Shown here in pieces: positions 6,497 through 15,338 of a stretch of DNA of 21,365 bases; the stretch's first letter is position 1; each line of letters starts with the position of its first letter. Below the pieces are notes generated by a model. It ran no database searches. It was given only the letters and a program-made list of their open reading frames with translations, and had not been told where the DNA came from. Origin of the DNA: Phytomonas francai (Eukaryota > Euglenozoa > Kinetoplastea > Trypanosomatida > Trypanosomatidae); assembly GCA_001766655.1 (NCBI GenBank), contig MJCC01000014.1, forward strand, positions 414,120 to 435,484, in the 5' to 3' direction. Made by a program: the position numbers and the translations under genes.

Positions 6497-9487
6497 TTAC
6501 ACGGTTATCCGTTCAATCGTTCGACATAAGCGCTCTGCGTACTCTTTTGGAGGCACGGCGCTAAGTTGGGCGCGGTCATTTACAAACCCCTTAGCGAAAT
6601 TTTCGAGCTTCTTTGTAGAGTTGTACGCCTGCAAGACGTCAATTAGCCCAATATAATACACCTCCTCGCGCATTATAGTATCGTCGCCTGAGGTGCCGAT
6701 CGGCAAGGAAAGCAAGCCGCCATCGCAGCCGTGGAGGCAAACACACAAACTGTTATCTTTGTGAGAGACTTCGCCATTTTTCTGCTCGCATGGGTGGTTA
6801 GCACATCGAGGCGCCGCCGGGTGCCCTGGAGCGGACTTTCCATCACCGTTTGCACCCTCTCGCATGGGCTGAACCTTGGCGGCCATGCTTTCCGTCAGCG
6901 AGGTCGTGGTCACGTAGAGGGCTGGATTTGTGCAGCTCTTTATGGCCGTCCTCGAGGGACCCTCCTCCCTCAGAAAGAAGCGGCCGCGAACCCCGATCAT
7001 GCAGCTGTAGTCCACAATATTGAGGGACCTCAAAAAGTTTACATCCTCGCGGAGCTGCGAGACGAGAATGGAGCGTTGGTACGCGCCGCAGAGGATGAGC
7101 TGCTCGGGCAGGTCGTTATCTTTGAGGAGTAATGCCCCGTAGGCCGTGCGGGCCGGCTCCTTCCCAGGCCGCAGCGCCGTTCGGCCGACGGTGCTGCCCT
7201 TCACGTCGTAGAGCCGGTGGATGTAATACCGCGTCGTGAAGACGTTTTGCATGAGAAGAATCCGCCGCGTGAGGCCGAGCTTCAGCCACTTCATCGTCAT
7301 CAGGGCAAAGAAGCGTGGGAGGAGGGTGTGCGGCGTGCGCTCGCAGTACGGCACGTAGGCCGGTAAGAAGCGTTGACAGAGGAAGGCGAACTCGTACTTT
7401 CGGATCGTCTTCATGACAAAATCTCCAAAGAAGAAGAGCATGGTTCCGCTCTTGCCGGGGCTTATGCTCTGCCGCCACGTTGAGTCCTTTAGTGCAGAGC
7501 GCAAGGCGTCGGTATTGAGACCCAGGAAGCTCCGAATTTGATTAAAAATAACGGGCGCATGATAGTGGATACACACTTCGTCGTCTCGATACTTGCTTGT
7601 CTCCGATGAAGCAAAATTCATCTCATCCGAGAAATGTTCGACACCCAAGGCGCGGTGAGATGACGAGAAGGCGGCTAGGAGGTTGGGATCGGTGTTGTTG
7701 TCCTGCGCGAAGGCGCACAGCGGTTTCTTGTTCTTCGGCGGCCGCAGACCAGGGGTCATCGCAGGGGCGTTGCCGGTGCAGTGGAAGTGAAAGGACAGCG
7801 TCTCCTCTATCGCCCGCTGAAGGGCTTGCGGGTTGACGTCTTTGTACAAAAGTGGTGCCTCGGGGGGTGCCGTGGGCGGGACGCTAGCTCCCGCAGGCGC
7901 ATTCTCAAAGGGCATTCCTTCACCATGGCCCGTTTTTTCCCCTTGACATGCCGTCCTGCCCAGCTCCTCCATCACGGGCTTGGTTGATTTGCGCACGGCG
8001 AAAAGGGCGTCCGAATCTTCTGAGGTTAAACTGGAGTCGGAGAGGGAATACGAGCACAAGGAGAAGCAGGACACACCCCTTCCCGGAGACTCCCCCCTCA
8101 GAGGGGCTTCGCCATTGCATGAGTCCGGGCCAGGTTGGGCTCCTTGATCGGACTCCTCTACCGTCTCTTTAGATTGCAAACAGAGGCCTCCCTCCATCCC
8201 CGTCTCCGCGCCGCGGCTGTCCTCTCGTTCAGGAGGAATCGCGCTGAGAAGGGCCATACGCAATACCTGCTTGGTATACCAGGTTCGGTTTTTTTCATCA
8301 AGGATTTCGATCCCAATTTGGTTGGGGTTGTTCTGCTGGTCCGACTCCTTGGTGCCTCGGTCGTGGGAAGGTTGTGGAAGAGGTGGCGGCCTCACAGACG
8401 ACGTGAGGGGGCCGGCCCCGTAAGGTGAAAGGGGCACCCCCCTACGGTTCACGTTGGGCTCTTGTAAAGTAAAACAACGAGGGACGCTATCGGCGACCTC
8501 GACCTCGTCGGCGACGCTGGTTGGGTTGGATGCTAGTAAAGGCGATATATATGGCGACGGCGCGCTAGTTTGCTCATGAAGGCTAGCGCTGCACCGGGGG
8601 TCGGCAATTTGTTTCAAACGCCTTCGCCGTTCATCGCGGCGACTGCTCGTCCAGCACATTACCCTGTATGCATCGCCAACGTCAGACGACGGGGCTTCAA
8701 AACGACCAGAGCTATCAATTTTTCTGACCTCGTTTTGACTGTCTTGTTCAATGTCACCATTAGGGCATTGGGGCGGGCCCGTCGGGTCGAAAAAGGTGTC
8801 CTTTTCAACCTGCGCATCCGTTTCCGCATCAAGCCCTTTCTCAGGAGACAATCTACCGCCATCATTCTGGACATCCTCATCTTCGGTCTTGTCCTGAGAA
8901 ATCCCAACCTGAATTCTGCGGGTATAGCTCACCGTATTACTTGATGCTCGATCCGTTTTCAAACTCGACAATGATGAATGATCCAACCTCGTTTCAGGAA
9001 GCTTGGCCATAGCATCGCCAAGGGCTGTCTCGGTTGATTGCTTGATCAGTGCGGGCGAAGTCTGCCTGCCTTTGCTAGGGCTCCGGACCAGTGGGAAAGA
9101 CGATGTCATTTGAGGGGTCGCGGGATCCACCCTCGCGAGCTGCTCGTCCAGAGCAAGGCGCAGCCGCTCAATCTCGTTCCGCAGTTCACCCTCCCTCGCC
9201 GCGCGGCACCGCCTCTCCCGCTTGAGGGAATTTCGCAGCGAAGCAATTTGCGACCTCAGCGCGTCCTCGCTGGCAGGGGCGTGGGTCTTGTGATTGGGGG
9301 GCTCACAGAAGTCCTTCTGCATTGCTAGGATATGCTGACGCAACAAATGATTTTCACGCTGAAGGCACCTAATTTTGTCCTCCTTTAACTTTTCCACTTC
9401 TTCATTATTCATCGTAAGCTGATCGTCCTCTTGTTTGGCAACCGCGAGGTCACTACTAGAACTTCCCTGTGAATTTGTAGTGCTCAT
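6497..9487 (-). CDS. Phosphatidylinositol phosphate kinase, type I (PI4P 5-kinase)-like
   Basis: This is a 996-residue protein ending in TAA. Residues 29-120 form a predicted coiled coil rich in E, K, R and L. Residues 120-630 are disordered and Ser/Pro-rich. The PIPK domain occupies about 630-996. It contains a glycine-rich loop GKSGTMLFFFGD (678-689), the likely ATP-binding Lys693 in VMKTI, YDVKGSTVGR (760-769), LLLKDNDL (786-793), IVDYSCMIGV (824-833), IGLID (946-950) and the activation loop KKLENFAK (959-966). Glu962 occupies the position whose Glu/Ala identity separates PI4P 5-kinases (Glu) from PI5P 4-kinases (Ala). PI(4,5)P2 production is therefore inferred. An insert of about 100 residues (840-943) with several Cys and His separates the IGVR and IGLID motifs. 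No MORN or membrane segment is visible. A 4-codon upstream ORF (9498-9484) overlaps the start as ATGA. Confidence 0.92.
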   Translation of the reverse strand: MSTTNSQGSSSSDLAVAKQEDDQLTMNNEEVEKLKEDKIRCLQRENHLLRQHILAMQKDFCEPPNHKTHAPASEDALRSQIASLRNSLKRERRCRAAREGELRNEIERLRLALDEQLARVDPATPQMTSSFPLVRSPSKGRQTSPALIKQSTETALGDAMAKLPETRLDHSSLSSLKTDRASSNTVSYTRRIQVGISQDKTEDEDVQNDGGRLSPEKGLDAETDAQVEKDTFFDPTGPPQCPNGDIEQDSQNEVRKIDSSGRFEAPSSDVGDAYRVMCWTSSRRDERRRRLKQIADPRCSASLHEQTSAPSPYISPLLASNPTSVADEVEVADSVPRCFTLQEPNVNRRGVPLSPYGAGPLTSSVRPPPLPQPSHDRGTKESDQQNNPNQIGIEILDEKNRTWYTKQVLRMALLSAIPPEREDSRGAETGMEGGLCLQSKETVEESDQGAQPGPDSCNGEAPLRGESPGRGVSCFSLCSYSLSDSSLTSEDSDALFAVRKSTKPVMEELGRTACQGEKTGHGEGMPFENAPAGASVPPTAPPEAPLLYKDVNPQALQRAIEETLSFHFHCTGNAPAMTPGLRPPKNKKPLCAFAQDNNTDPNLLAAFSSSHRALGVEHFSDEMNFASSETSKYRDDEVCIHYHAPVIFNQIRSFLGLNTDALRSALKDSTWRQSISPGKSGTMLFFFGDFVMKTIRKYEFAFLCQRFLPAYVPYCERTPHTLLPRFFALMTMKWLKLGLTRRILLMQNVFTTRYYIHRLYDVKGSTVGRTALRPGKEPARTAYGALLLKDNDLPEQLILCGAYQRSILVSQLREDVNFLRSLNIVDYSCMIGVRGRFFLREEGPSRTAIKSCTNPALYVTTTSLTESMAAKVQPMREGANGDGKSAPGHPAAPRCANHPCEQKNGEVSHKDNSLCVCLHGCDGGLLSLPIGTSGDDTIMREEVYYIGLIDVLQAYNSTKKLENFAKGFVNDRAQLSAVPPKEYAERLCRTIERITV

Positions 9488-9591
9488 CGGAAATACATCG
9501 TTGTTTCCTCTTATATACTATGTATACCTTGTCTGGGGCTTTATGCAAAAAAATTATTAAGGATAGGTTAACTCTTGAGTACTAGCTGTGC

Positions 9592-9636
<45 letters not shown>
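9592..9636. repeat. Compound (AC)n(AT)n microsatellite
   Basis: About ten AC units (9592-9611) run directly into about thirteen AT units (to 9636). The repeat lies about 105-150 nt upstream of the PIP kinase start, in its likely 5' UTR or spacer. Length polymorphism is expected. Confidence 0.95.
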
Positions 9637-9661
9637 GATCTGGTTTTGCTTCTAATAGCAA

Positions 9662-9691
9662 AAATAATAATGGTAATAATAATAATAATAG
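9662..9691. repeat. Imperfect AAT trinucleotide repeat
   Basis: The plus strand shows aataataatgg followed by several uninterrupted aat units and then agtaaag. It lies just to the right of the AC/AT microsatellite in the same spacer. Confidence 0.75.
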
Positions 9692-10063
9692 TAAAGATAT
9701 ATTCAAGGACATTACTTGGTCTGTAAATTTAAAACATCCACACAAAAACACAGACTTTTTAATAGATACACTTTTATTACTACTTTGGCGACAAGACGAG
9801 CCACAAGCACCTGCTCGTTTATGATTTAGATATTACTCAAGAACTTTGGCAATTAAAAAAAAAAGCTATATGTACAAAACAACTAAGTATCCTGTGATAT
9901 ACCAAGCATTTACCATTATCACACTCTGTAGAAGGCAATTATATATTATGCAGAAATAGATTCCATTTCATCCTGACGACCCATTTTGAAGGGATTTGAA
10001 AGAATAAAGTATCATCTTCATAAGTTTATTTTTTTCCTTGTTCACACGTATTCCTACAAAAGT

Positions 10064-13000
10064 CTACATGAGTTCGCTTTCTCCATGTGGCATTGTATCC
10101 TCAACAGCCTTTTGGCGCTCAACCTCTAGCAAATTCGAGATAAAGGTAACCGCCTCGTGAAATACGCTGGTATTTCCGTGAATACGGCGAAAACGAACGA
10201 GGGAGTAGCCCATGCAGGCCGGGGCGAGTATGATGTCGAGATTGCACATGTCATTGGCCTGTTGAATAGGAACGTTAGCGGCGTAGGCCAACGCGCGATG
10301 GGCTATTGTGTGCCCGGCCTGCACCGTATAGGCGAGCATTTGCTTCTGCGCGGCGTCCCCGTCGTCTTTGAGCGCTTGGACGGGTATCTTCGTCAGGGCC
10401 GGGGGCTTGGCGTTCTTCGCGTTCCCGGCGCCGGCGTCCTTTCGCTTTTTTTCGCCGTTAGGGGGGGAGGGGTGCGGGCGGGCGGGCCTCGCGGGCGGCG
10501 TTCGGCTCGCGTTCGCCTGCGCGCGCGCGGGGTTGGCGGGCCGCCGCGGCGGGCCCCCGTCGGGGCCCAGAATGAAGTCCGAAATCGACGGCGCGGGGTG
10601 GTTCGGCAGCGATCCCGCGTTGGTCTGCGGGGGGGAGCGCTGGGCGAGCGGGGGCTGCAGGAGGGAGCCGGAGCCCTCCGCGAGCTTCGACGCCTTCGTG
10701 GAGAGGGTGCTCGCCGCCGTCGAGGCGAAGTACCGGAAGTAGTAGATGTTCTCCGTCGTCGAGACGGTCTCATCCGAGTAGAGGAGCAGAAGCCGGTCCG
10801 GCATGCTCGCGAGCTTCTCCAGCACCACATTTTGGAGGCCCACAACGAGGAAGCCGTGCAGGACGCACTCGGTAACGTTTCTCGAGTGGAAGAGGGCGGT
10901 TAGGTTCGTGGCGGCGGCGAGCTTTCGTCCAAGTGGGTGCCGCAGCAATATATTCCGTTGGGTGATTCCCATCACAAAGTTTTCGAACGTGATGTAGAGA
11001 TTTGTGGACACCCGCGGGCTGCTAACGTAGCAGACCCCATTCCCAACCGCACTAGTGTACCTCGATGACAAGAGGCAGCCTCTGACGCTGCTGTTGTTGC
11101 TTAATGTGTTGCTCTTGACCAGAAGTTCTTGATCCTGGAAGAAGTGTATGAGCGAGACGATATCCTCCTCATTCACATCGACATTGCTGCATTTAAAAAC
11201 TCGTTTCAGCTCCTTGAGATCAATCACCCCCATGTGTTCCTGATCCACCGTGTCGAAAGCGGTACGCAGCTGCCGTACAACCTCGCGCTCGACCTCGTCC
11301 ATCTGCGTACCGATGATATTCGCGAGTTGAAATTCGCTACTGTGGGTGAAGGGGGCGTGCGTGAGGTCTTTATTCACCCACGCATCGCGGAACTGCGCAA
11401 AGGTAATCTCCTTGCTTTCGGGATCACCGGTGAAGAGCATAACGAGCTCGGAGACTTTATCCGAGCCGACGACGTCGCCGTGGAGGTAGGTCAACATATC
11501 TCGGATCTGGTCGCGCGTAATCTTACCGTAGCCATCGGCGTCGATCTTTTTGAAGGCGGTGTCGATCGCCTTCTCCTCATCCAGCGTTACGATGTGTTTG
11601 TCGAAGTCGAGAAAGGATACCGGGCGTGAGATGGACGCTAAGGGAAACGACGACGCCGACCTGGTGCACGAGGTCGGGGAGGCCAACGCCAAAAGTCCCC
11701 GCTCTGTCATCTCCGTCCGTAGCTCCTCACCTCGGTGGGGAAAGTCGGCTTCGAGGTTGATATCCTTCGCAAACCACTTGTTGAAGATGATGTTGTTGAG
11801 CGATGGACGGTCAATGGGATCCAAGGCTAGCATTTGCTGGACTAAATGACGGGCATCGGGCGAGACCCGCGCCATCTCCTCCTCCGTCCAGGAGTATTTG
11901 GCGTTTTGAATGAGGTAGAGGGTCTCCTCCTCGTCGCGGCCGTCAAAGGGAAGGCGCCCTGTAAGCATGAAAAAGAGAAGCACCCCTGCGCTCCAGAGAT
12001 CTTGCTGAAACGGATCCACAATAACCTTCTTGGGTTTATACGAATGTAGCACCTGGAATTCATCCTGAGTATGAGAGGCAGAACGCGATTTATACGTCAG
12101 GCTCAGCGTCCCATACGAGTTTTCGAACGCTAATTCACCAGCTAACTTCCCCACACCCAAGTTGCCTTTCGAGAAAGATAATTTCTTTTGCTGATGGGAT
12201 AACTTTCGCAGGCTCTGCGTGCTGTTCAGTCTGATCGCTGCGGCTGAACGCCGGTTGTGGGTTCTTCGCGCGCGCATGCTGGTGCCACTACTCCACTTCG
12301 AGCGAGCAAACTTAGTGAGGCTTGTATCCGGATTGTAAAGCGCAGAGGCCTTGCCCTTTCTAAGCTTGGCAGATTTAGCCGAACCTGAGAAGGAAAATAG
12401 GCTCATCATGAGCCTTTTGGCCTTGCTCATGTGATGTGAGGAGGAGGGCTCATCTGGCGGAAGCTGCAGATTTATCGAATTAACTCTGCTCCGAAGAATG
12501 GGGGTGCTACGAGGTCGATTTGGCGCCAAATGATCGGAAACACCTCTGCGAAGATTCACCCTTCCCGCGTTAAGTGAAGAACTTGGTTCGTTCTTTGTCG
12601 AGAGAGGTTCAGGCTTAGCAGCGTTCTTCTTCGCCGCAGCACCCTCCACGGTGGGGGTGATCTCCAAATTCCTGTGTTTGCTGCCGGCGCTCGACTCTGG
12701 CTTTTCGATCGAACCCTTAAACGACAAACTGCGAGATGGACTCCCCGTAGGAGTGGCGTCGGCATGCGTAGCCTCGGCATTGTGAAAGCTGCCATGTCGC
12801 TTTACCCGTGGTCGTAGAGAACTCCCTAGGGTGCTGTATCGGCTCATGCCGAATACCTTTGGGCGGGCTGCAGATGGGATCGACCGTGGGGGCTGCGCAC
12901 AGGCGAGGTTGCCAGCAGGCGTTCTTTTGAGTATCAATGGTGCTCCTGTAGAGGGGTAGTGCGTCGACACCAGCGACGAGACCCTTTTCGATGCCTCTCT

Positions 13001-13996
13001 AGATACGCAATCGGCGGAATAAAAGCCTTCATTTCCGGGTGGATCCGCCGTGGTACCCCCTTCCCCACTCCAGAAGTTGGGCTGCATAGCCGTATAGTTC
13101 GAGGACGACGCCAGAACGGCCTCAGGGCTCATGTAATGCATTGTCCCGACAATAGAGCTATCACTCCCTTGGAAGAATTCACTGCCGATGCCGCTTTCAG
13201 TGGGTTCAATCGTGGCACAGCCCTCGGGGTCATCCACATTGCGCTTCACAGCACGCGAGCAAAAGCCAAAGTCACACACGAGCAGTCGTTTGGAGGAATC
13301 TAGAAGAAGATTTTCGGCCTTAAGATCTTTGTGGGCCACGCCGCAGCTATGGCAGTAGTCGATTGCAGAGATAAGCTGTTGGAAGTAATACCGTGCTTCA
13401 GTTTCGCTGAAGTAATGCTTCAAAAGGATCAAATCAAATAGCTCCCCACCCTCCGCGAGTTCCATAATGAAATAAAACGCCTCTTTTGAATTTAAAAATT
13501 TATAGACTTTTACTACATGCGGGTGCTCCAGTGATTGCGCCACGGTTGCTTCTTGGATAATAAGCTTTTCGACACGGTTTATAAAGGACCGTTGATAGGA
13601 CAAAGCACTGCCTGACTTAAGCGTGTGTGTTGGAAACCCAGGGTAGAAGGATTGAGTCTTAATTCGGTTATTATAAACGACGTCGCGTCTCTTTGCGGCG
13701 TTCGGCGTCCGTGAATCCTCCAATGACAATTTAGTTTCCTCCGATAATATTGACTGATCCATGGATAAAAACTGTGCACACCCATGAAACAGCGTTTCTT
13801 TCTGCAATATCTTAAGGGCAAATACTTCGCCGGAGTGAATGTATTTGGCCACATAAACAGAGCCATAGGCACCCTCGCCAACGCGTTGCCCAACACAATA
13901 ATCTTGGAGAACTTTAGACTCATCTTCAAGAAGAGTCCTACCCGTAAATGCGGATGCGACTGTAGTGAATCTAACCGCACGTTTATTTTTAGCCAT
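10064..13996 (-). CDS. SNF1/CAMK-like protein kinase with EF-hand modules and a split catalytic domain
   Basis: This is a 1310-residue Ser/Thr kinase ending in TAG. The N-lobe has a Gly loop GEGAYGSV (40-47), Lys62 in FALK and the αC glutamate Glu149 in QEATVAQ, with about 70 extra residues between them. The catalytic loop AHKDLKAEN has Asp224 and Asn229, with HKD instead of HRD. DFG is at 242-244 and SPE (APE equivalent) at 290-292. A Ser/Arg/Lys-rich insert of about 360 residues (about 293-655) then splits the C-lobe before DLWSAGV (666-672) and DRP (729-731). EF-hand-like units follow at 819-830 (IDADGYGKI), about 856-867 and 918-929, plus one whose loop near 955 is interrupted until YITFENF (1001-1007). 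Residues 1100-1200 are Ala/Pro/Arg-rich and GC-rich in DNA. The tail at 1263-1292 (VRFRRIHG) resembles a KA1-type end. The order kinase then EF-hands recalls CDPKs, but the catalytic core looks SNF1-like. The substrate is unknown, and calcium control is inferred with caution because the loops are degenerate. Confidence 0.92.
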   Translation of the reverse strand: MAKNKRAVRFTTVASAFTGRTLLEDESKVLQDYCVGQRVGEGAYGSVYVAKYIHSGEVFALKILQKETLFHGCAQFLSMDQSILSEETKLSLEDSRTPNAAKRRDVVYNNRIKTQSFYPGFPTHTLKSGSALSYQRSFINRVEKLIIQEATVAQSLEHPHVVKVYKFLNSKEAFYFIMELAEGGELFDLILLKHYFSETEARYYFQQLISAIDYCHSCGVAHKDLKAENLLLDSSKRLLVCDFGFCSRAVKRNVDDPEGCATIEPTESGIGSEFFQGSDSSIVGTMHYMSPEAVLASSSNYTAMQPNFWSGEGGTTADPPGNEGFYSADCVSREASKRVSSLVSTHYPSTGAPLILKRTPAGNLACAQPPRSIPSAARPKVFGMSRYSTLGSSLRPRVKRHGSFHNAEATHADATPTGSPSRSLSFKGSIEKPESSAGSKHRNLEITPTVEGAAAKKNAAKPEPLSTKNEPSSSLNAGRVNLRRGVSDHLAPNRPRSTPILRSRVNSINLQLPPDEPSSSHHMSKAKRLMMSLFSFSGSAKSAKLRKGKASALYNPDTSLTKFARSKWSSGTSMRARRTHNRRSAAAIRLNSTQSLRKLSHQQKKLSFSKGNLGVGKLAGELAFENSYGTLSLTYKSRSASHTQDEFQVLHSYKPKKVIVDPFQQDLWSAGVLLFFMLTGRLPFDGRDEEETLYLIQNAKYSWTEEEMARVSPDARHLVQQMLALDPIDRPSLNNIIFNKWFAKDINLEADFPHRGEELRTEMTERGLLALASPTSCTRSASSFPLASISRPVSFLDFDKHIVTLDEEKAIDTAFKKIDADGYGKITRDQIRDMLTYLHGDVVGSDKVSELVMLFTGDPESKEITFAQFRDAWVNKDLTHAPFTHSSEFQLANIIGTQMDEVEREVVRQLRTAFDTVDQEHMGVIDLKELKRVFKCSNVDVNEEDIVSLIHFFQDQELLVKSNTLSNNSSVRGCLLSSRYTSAVGNGVCYVSSPRVSTNLYITFENFVMGITQRNILLRHPLGRKLAAATNLTALFHSRNVTECVLHGFLVVGLQNVVLEKLASMPDRLLLLYSDETVSTTENIYYFRYFASTAASTLSTKASKLAEGSGSLLQPPLAQRSPPQTNAGSLPNHPAPSISDFILGPDGGPPRRPANPARAQANASRTPPARPARPHPSPPNGEKKRKDAGAGNAKNAKPPALTKIPVQALKDDGDAAQKQMLAYTVQAGHTIAHRALAYAANVPIQQANDMCNLDIILAPACMGYSLVRFRRIHGNTSVFHEAVTFISNLLEVERQKAVEDTMPHGESELM

Positions 13997-14084
13997 CGGA
14001 AAAATGACTAATAGTGTATACTAAAACTCCTTTTCGCACAATATTAAACGAATGGCTAAAGCGCTCAAGAGAACAGTAAGCCAT
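13989..14084 (-). other. Upstream ORF overlapping the kinase start codon
   Basis: An ATG at 14084 opens a 31-codon frame. It ends at TAA 13991-13989, overlapping the kinase ATG at 13996 in another frame. It would be in the mRNA only if the 5' end lies above 14084. An AG at about 14068 or 14060 would exclude it. Confidence 0.3.
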
Positions 14085-14587
14085 TTTGTTAAAAAACTCA
14101 CATATAGGGGACAAAGATGAGGAAGGAAAGGAAGGCTAGAAAGGCTATTGTTATCCTTCGAAACCGCTTGCACCAGTATACATGCCTTGTTAGGAACCTG
14201 AGGATATAGACAAAGTAAAGGGGAACGCTCACACATAAATGGATTCACAAATGCATGCTTCCCCTTTTACAAAGCAGCAAAAAAGGCGGGAACCACGTAA
14301 GATGTGAATATTTTTGGCTCTTTTGCATTCACATAAAAGAAATCGATTCCTTGATTACTGTTTGCAATTAACTTTTATATATGGACTGCTTCCGATATGT
14401 GAATCTATAGTTGTACAAATGCATATTTTTACTTTTTACAAGTGGAGAAATAGCGTTTCGACAGTTGTCGAGGTCCGCTTCTGTATCACCACTGCATCCC
14501 CGCGTTATATCGGTGATTGTACGCTCGCTCCGTAAGAGTTCTCTCGTGCTCGATCAAACAATGTGTTGGCTGAGGCCCCTGCGGTTT
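13997..14587. other. AT-rich intergenic spacer
   Basis: This spacer lies between the small ORF stop codon (14588) and the kinase start. It includes a candidate acceptor tract and a 31-codon upstream ORF. No other gene is supported. Small plus-strand ORFs here look like chance. Confidence 0.6.
14097..14144 (-). promoter_or_regulatory. Pyrimidine tract plus AG, candidate splice-acceptor for the kinase gene
   Basis: On the minus strand a run of about 35 bases is almost all C and T (CCTTCCTTTCCTTCCTC at its core). The first AG after it is at 14098-14097, about 100 nt before the kinase ATG. Further AGs follow a second short pyrimidine run near 14070. Confidence 0.4.
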
Positions 14588-15310
14588 TCAATGTGAAGCT
14601 GGGTTATTCAAACAATTCATTCCTGATGCAATTGGCGAGCTCAACTTGGGTGGGAGCTCAACGCGAGTGCCGTGGTTGTTCTTGCTGAAGAAATCCATTG
14701 GGGGTACTGTCTGGGGATGACAAGAAAACAAGGGACCACTTCTGTTGCACCGCAAGAATTCTGCATCTTGAGCATCAGGCAGAGGTAAATCCATATGGGA
14801 GAAGCTCAAGCGACGGGCAGACCTCATTCCTGTACTAGCATTCACTTCCACTGAGTTCCCGTGAATGACCCCACACTCAGGCAGAGCCACACCAGAGGAT
14901 GAGAGTGTTTCAGAAGCTAAATGCGCGTCTTTTGCCCCTTCTTCGCAGGTGTAATCATGTGTCGAATTAGAGCATCGTTGAACATTAAAGCTTTTAGAAA
15001 GACATTGGGTCGATATATTAGTCGAGCCCAGACGTTTCTTTTCGTACTGCACCCCATTTTGATCGAGTACATTCCTCTCTGTAGTGTTATATGATACTCC
15101 TTTTTGCGTGAACTCACCGCAGGAGGGCGGAAAAAGCACGCCGCGGTAGTGCTGCAAGTAGTAATGAGAATAAGAAGCTGTCTGACAGTATTGTGGTCCT
15201 TCTGGTAAAAAATTAGGAATAGATGATCGTTTGCTATCCTCTCGAAGAATCTTAAGTTTATCTAACACACCCATCCCAGTCTCCCCACCCCAATGGCAAG
15301 GGCAGAGCAT
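14588..15310 (-). CDS. Hypothetical protein, Ser/Asn/Cys-rich, 240 residues
   Basis: I do not recognise this protein. The frame is open from just after a TAA near 15424 down to TGA at 14588. The first in-frame ATG is at 15310, giving 240 residues (MLCPCHWGG at the start). A non-ATG start at 15412 would add 34 residues. The protein is hydrophilic, with no signal peptide, membrane span or known motif. It is rich in Ser, Asn and scattered Cys, and RRLSFS would suit basophilic kinases. Support comes from its length in fairly AT-rich DNA, its shared strand with all neighbours, and a pyrimidine tract plus AG about 190 nt upstream. It could be a fast-evolving lineage-specific gene or a chance ORF. 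Confidence 0.5.
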   Translation of the reverse strand: MLCPCHWGGETGMGVLDKLKILREDSKRSSIPNFLPEGPQYCQTASYSHYYLQHYRGVLFPPSCGEFTQKGVSYNTTERNVLDQNGVQYEKKRLGSTNISTQCLSKSFNVQRCSNSTHDYTCEEGAKDAHLASETLSSSGVALPECGVIHGNSVEVNASTGMRSARRLSFSHMDLPLPDAQDAEFLRCNRSGPLFSCHPQTVPPMDFFSKNNHGTRVELPPKLSSPIASGMNCLNNPASH

Positions 15311-15338
15311 ACGAACAAGAACGGATAGGCGAGATTGA

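Larger units (their letters stand above)
9488..10063. other. AT-rich intergenic spacer with microsatellites
   Basis: This spacer lies between the kinase stop codon (10064) and the PIP kinase start. It holds the AC/AT microsatellite and an AAT-rich run (9662-9691). On the minus strand that run reads as a T-rich tract ending in TTAG at 9655-9652, a weak acceptor candidate. No gene is seen. Confidence 0.65.

Noticed and set aside
8570..8944. Plus-strand ORF of 124 codons
   Set aside because: It is antisense to the disordered middle of the PIP kinase gene, with no supporting signal.
9500..9515. TATATAAG resembling a TATA box before the PIP kinase gene
   Set aside because: It sits only about 15-25 nt from the start codon in a generally AT-rich spacer, so chance is likely and the position is too close for a normal promoter.
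10157..10903. Plus-strand ORF of 248 codons
   Set aside because: It lies antisense to the GC-rich 3' part of the kinase gene. It is Arg/Gly-rich with no motif, as expected when GC-rich third positions remove stops on the other strand.
11129..11629. Plus-strand ORF of 166 codons
   Set aside because: It is antisense to the EF-hand region of the kinase and has no similarity to a known family that I can see.
10064..13996. Calling the kinase a standard calcium-dependent protein kinase (CDPK)
   Set aside because: The EF-hand loops are degenerate, the kinase core looks closer to SNF1 relatives, and the insertions and KA1-like tail do not match CDPK architecture.
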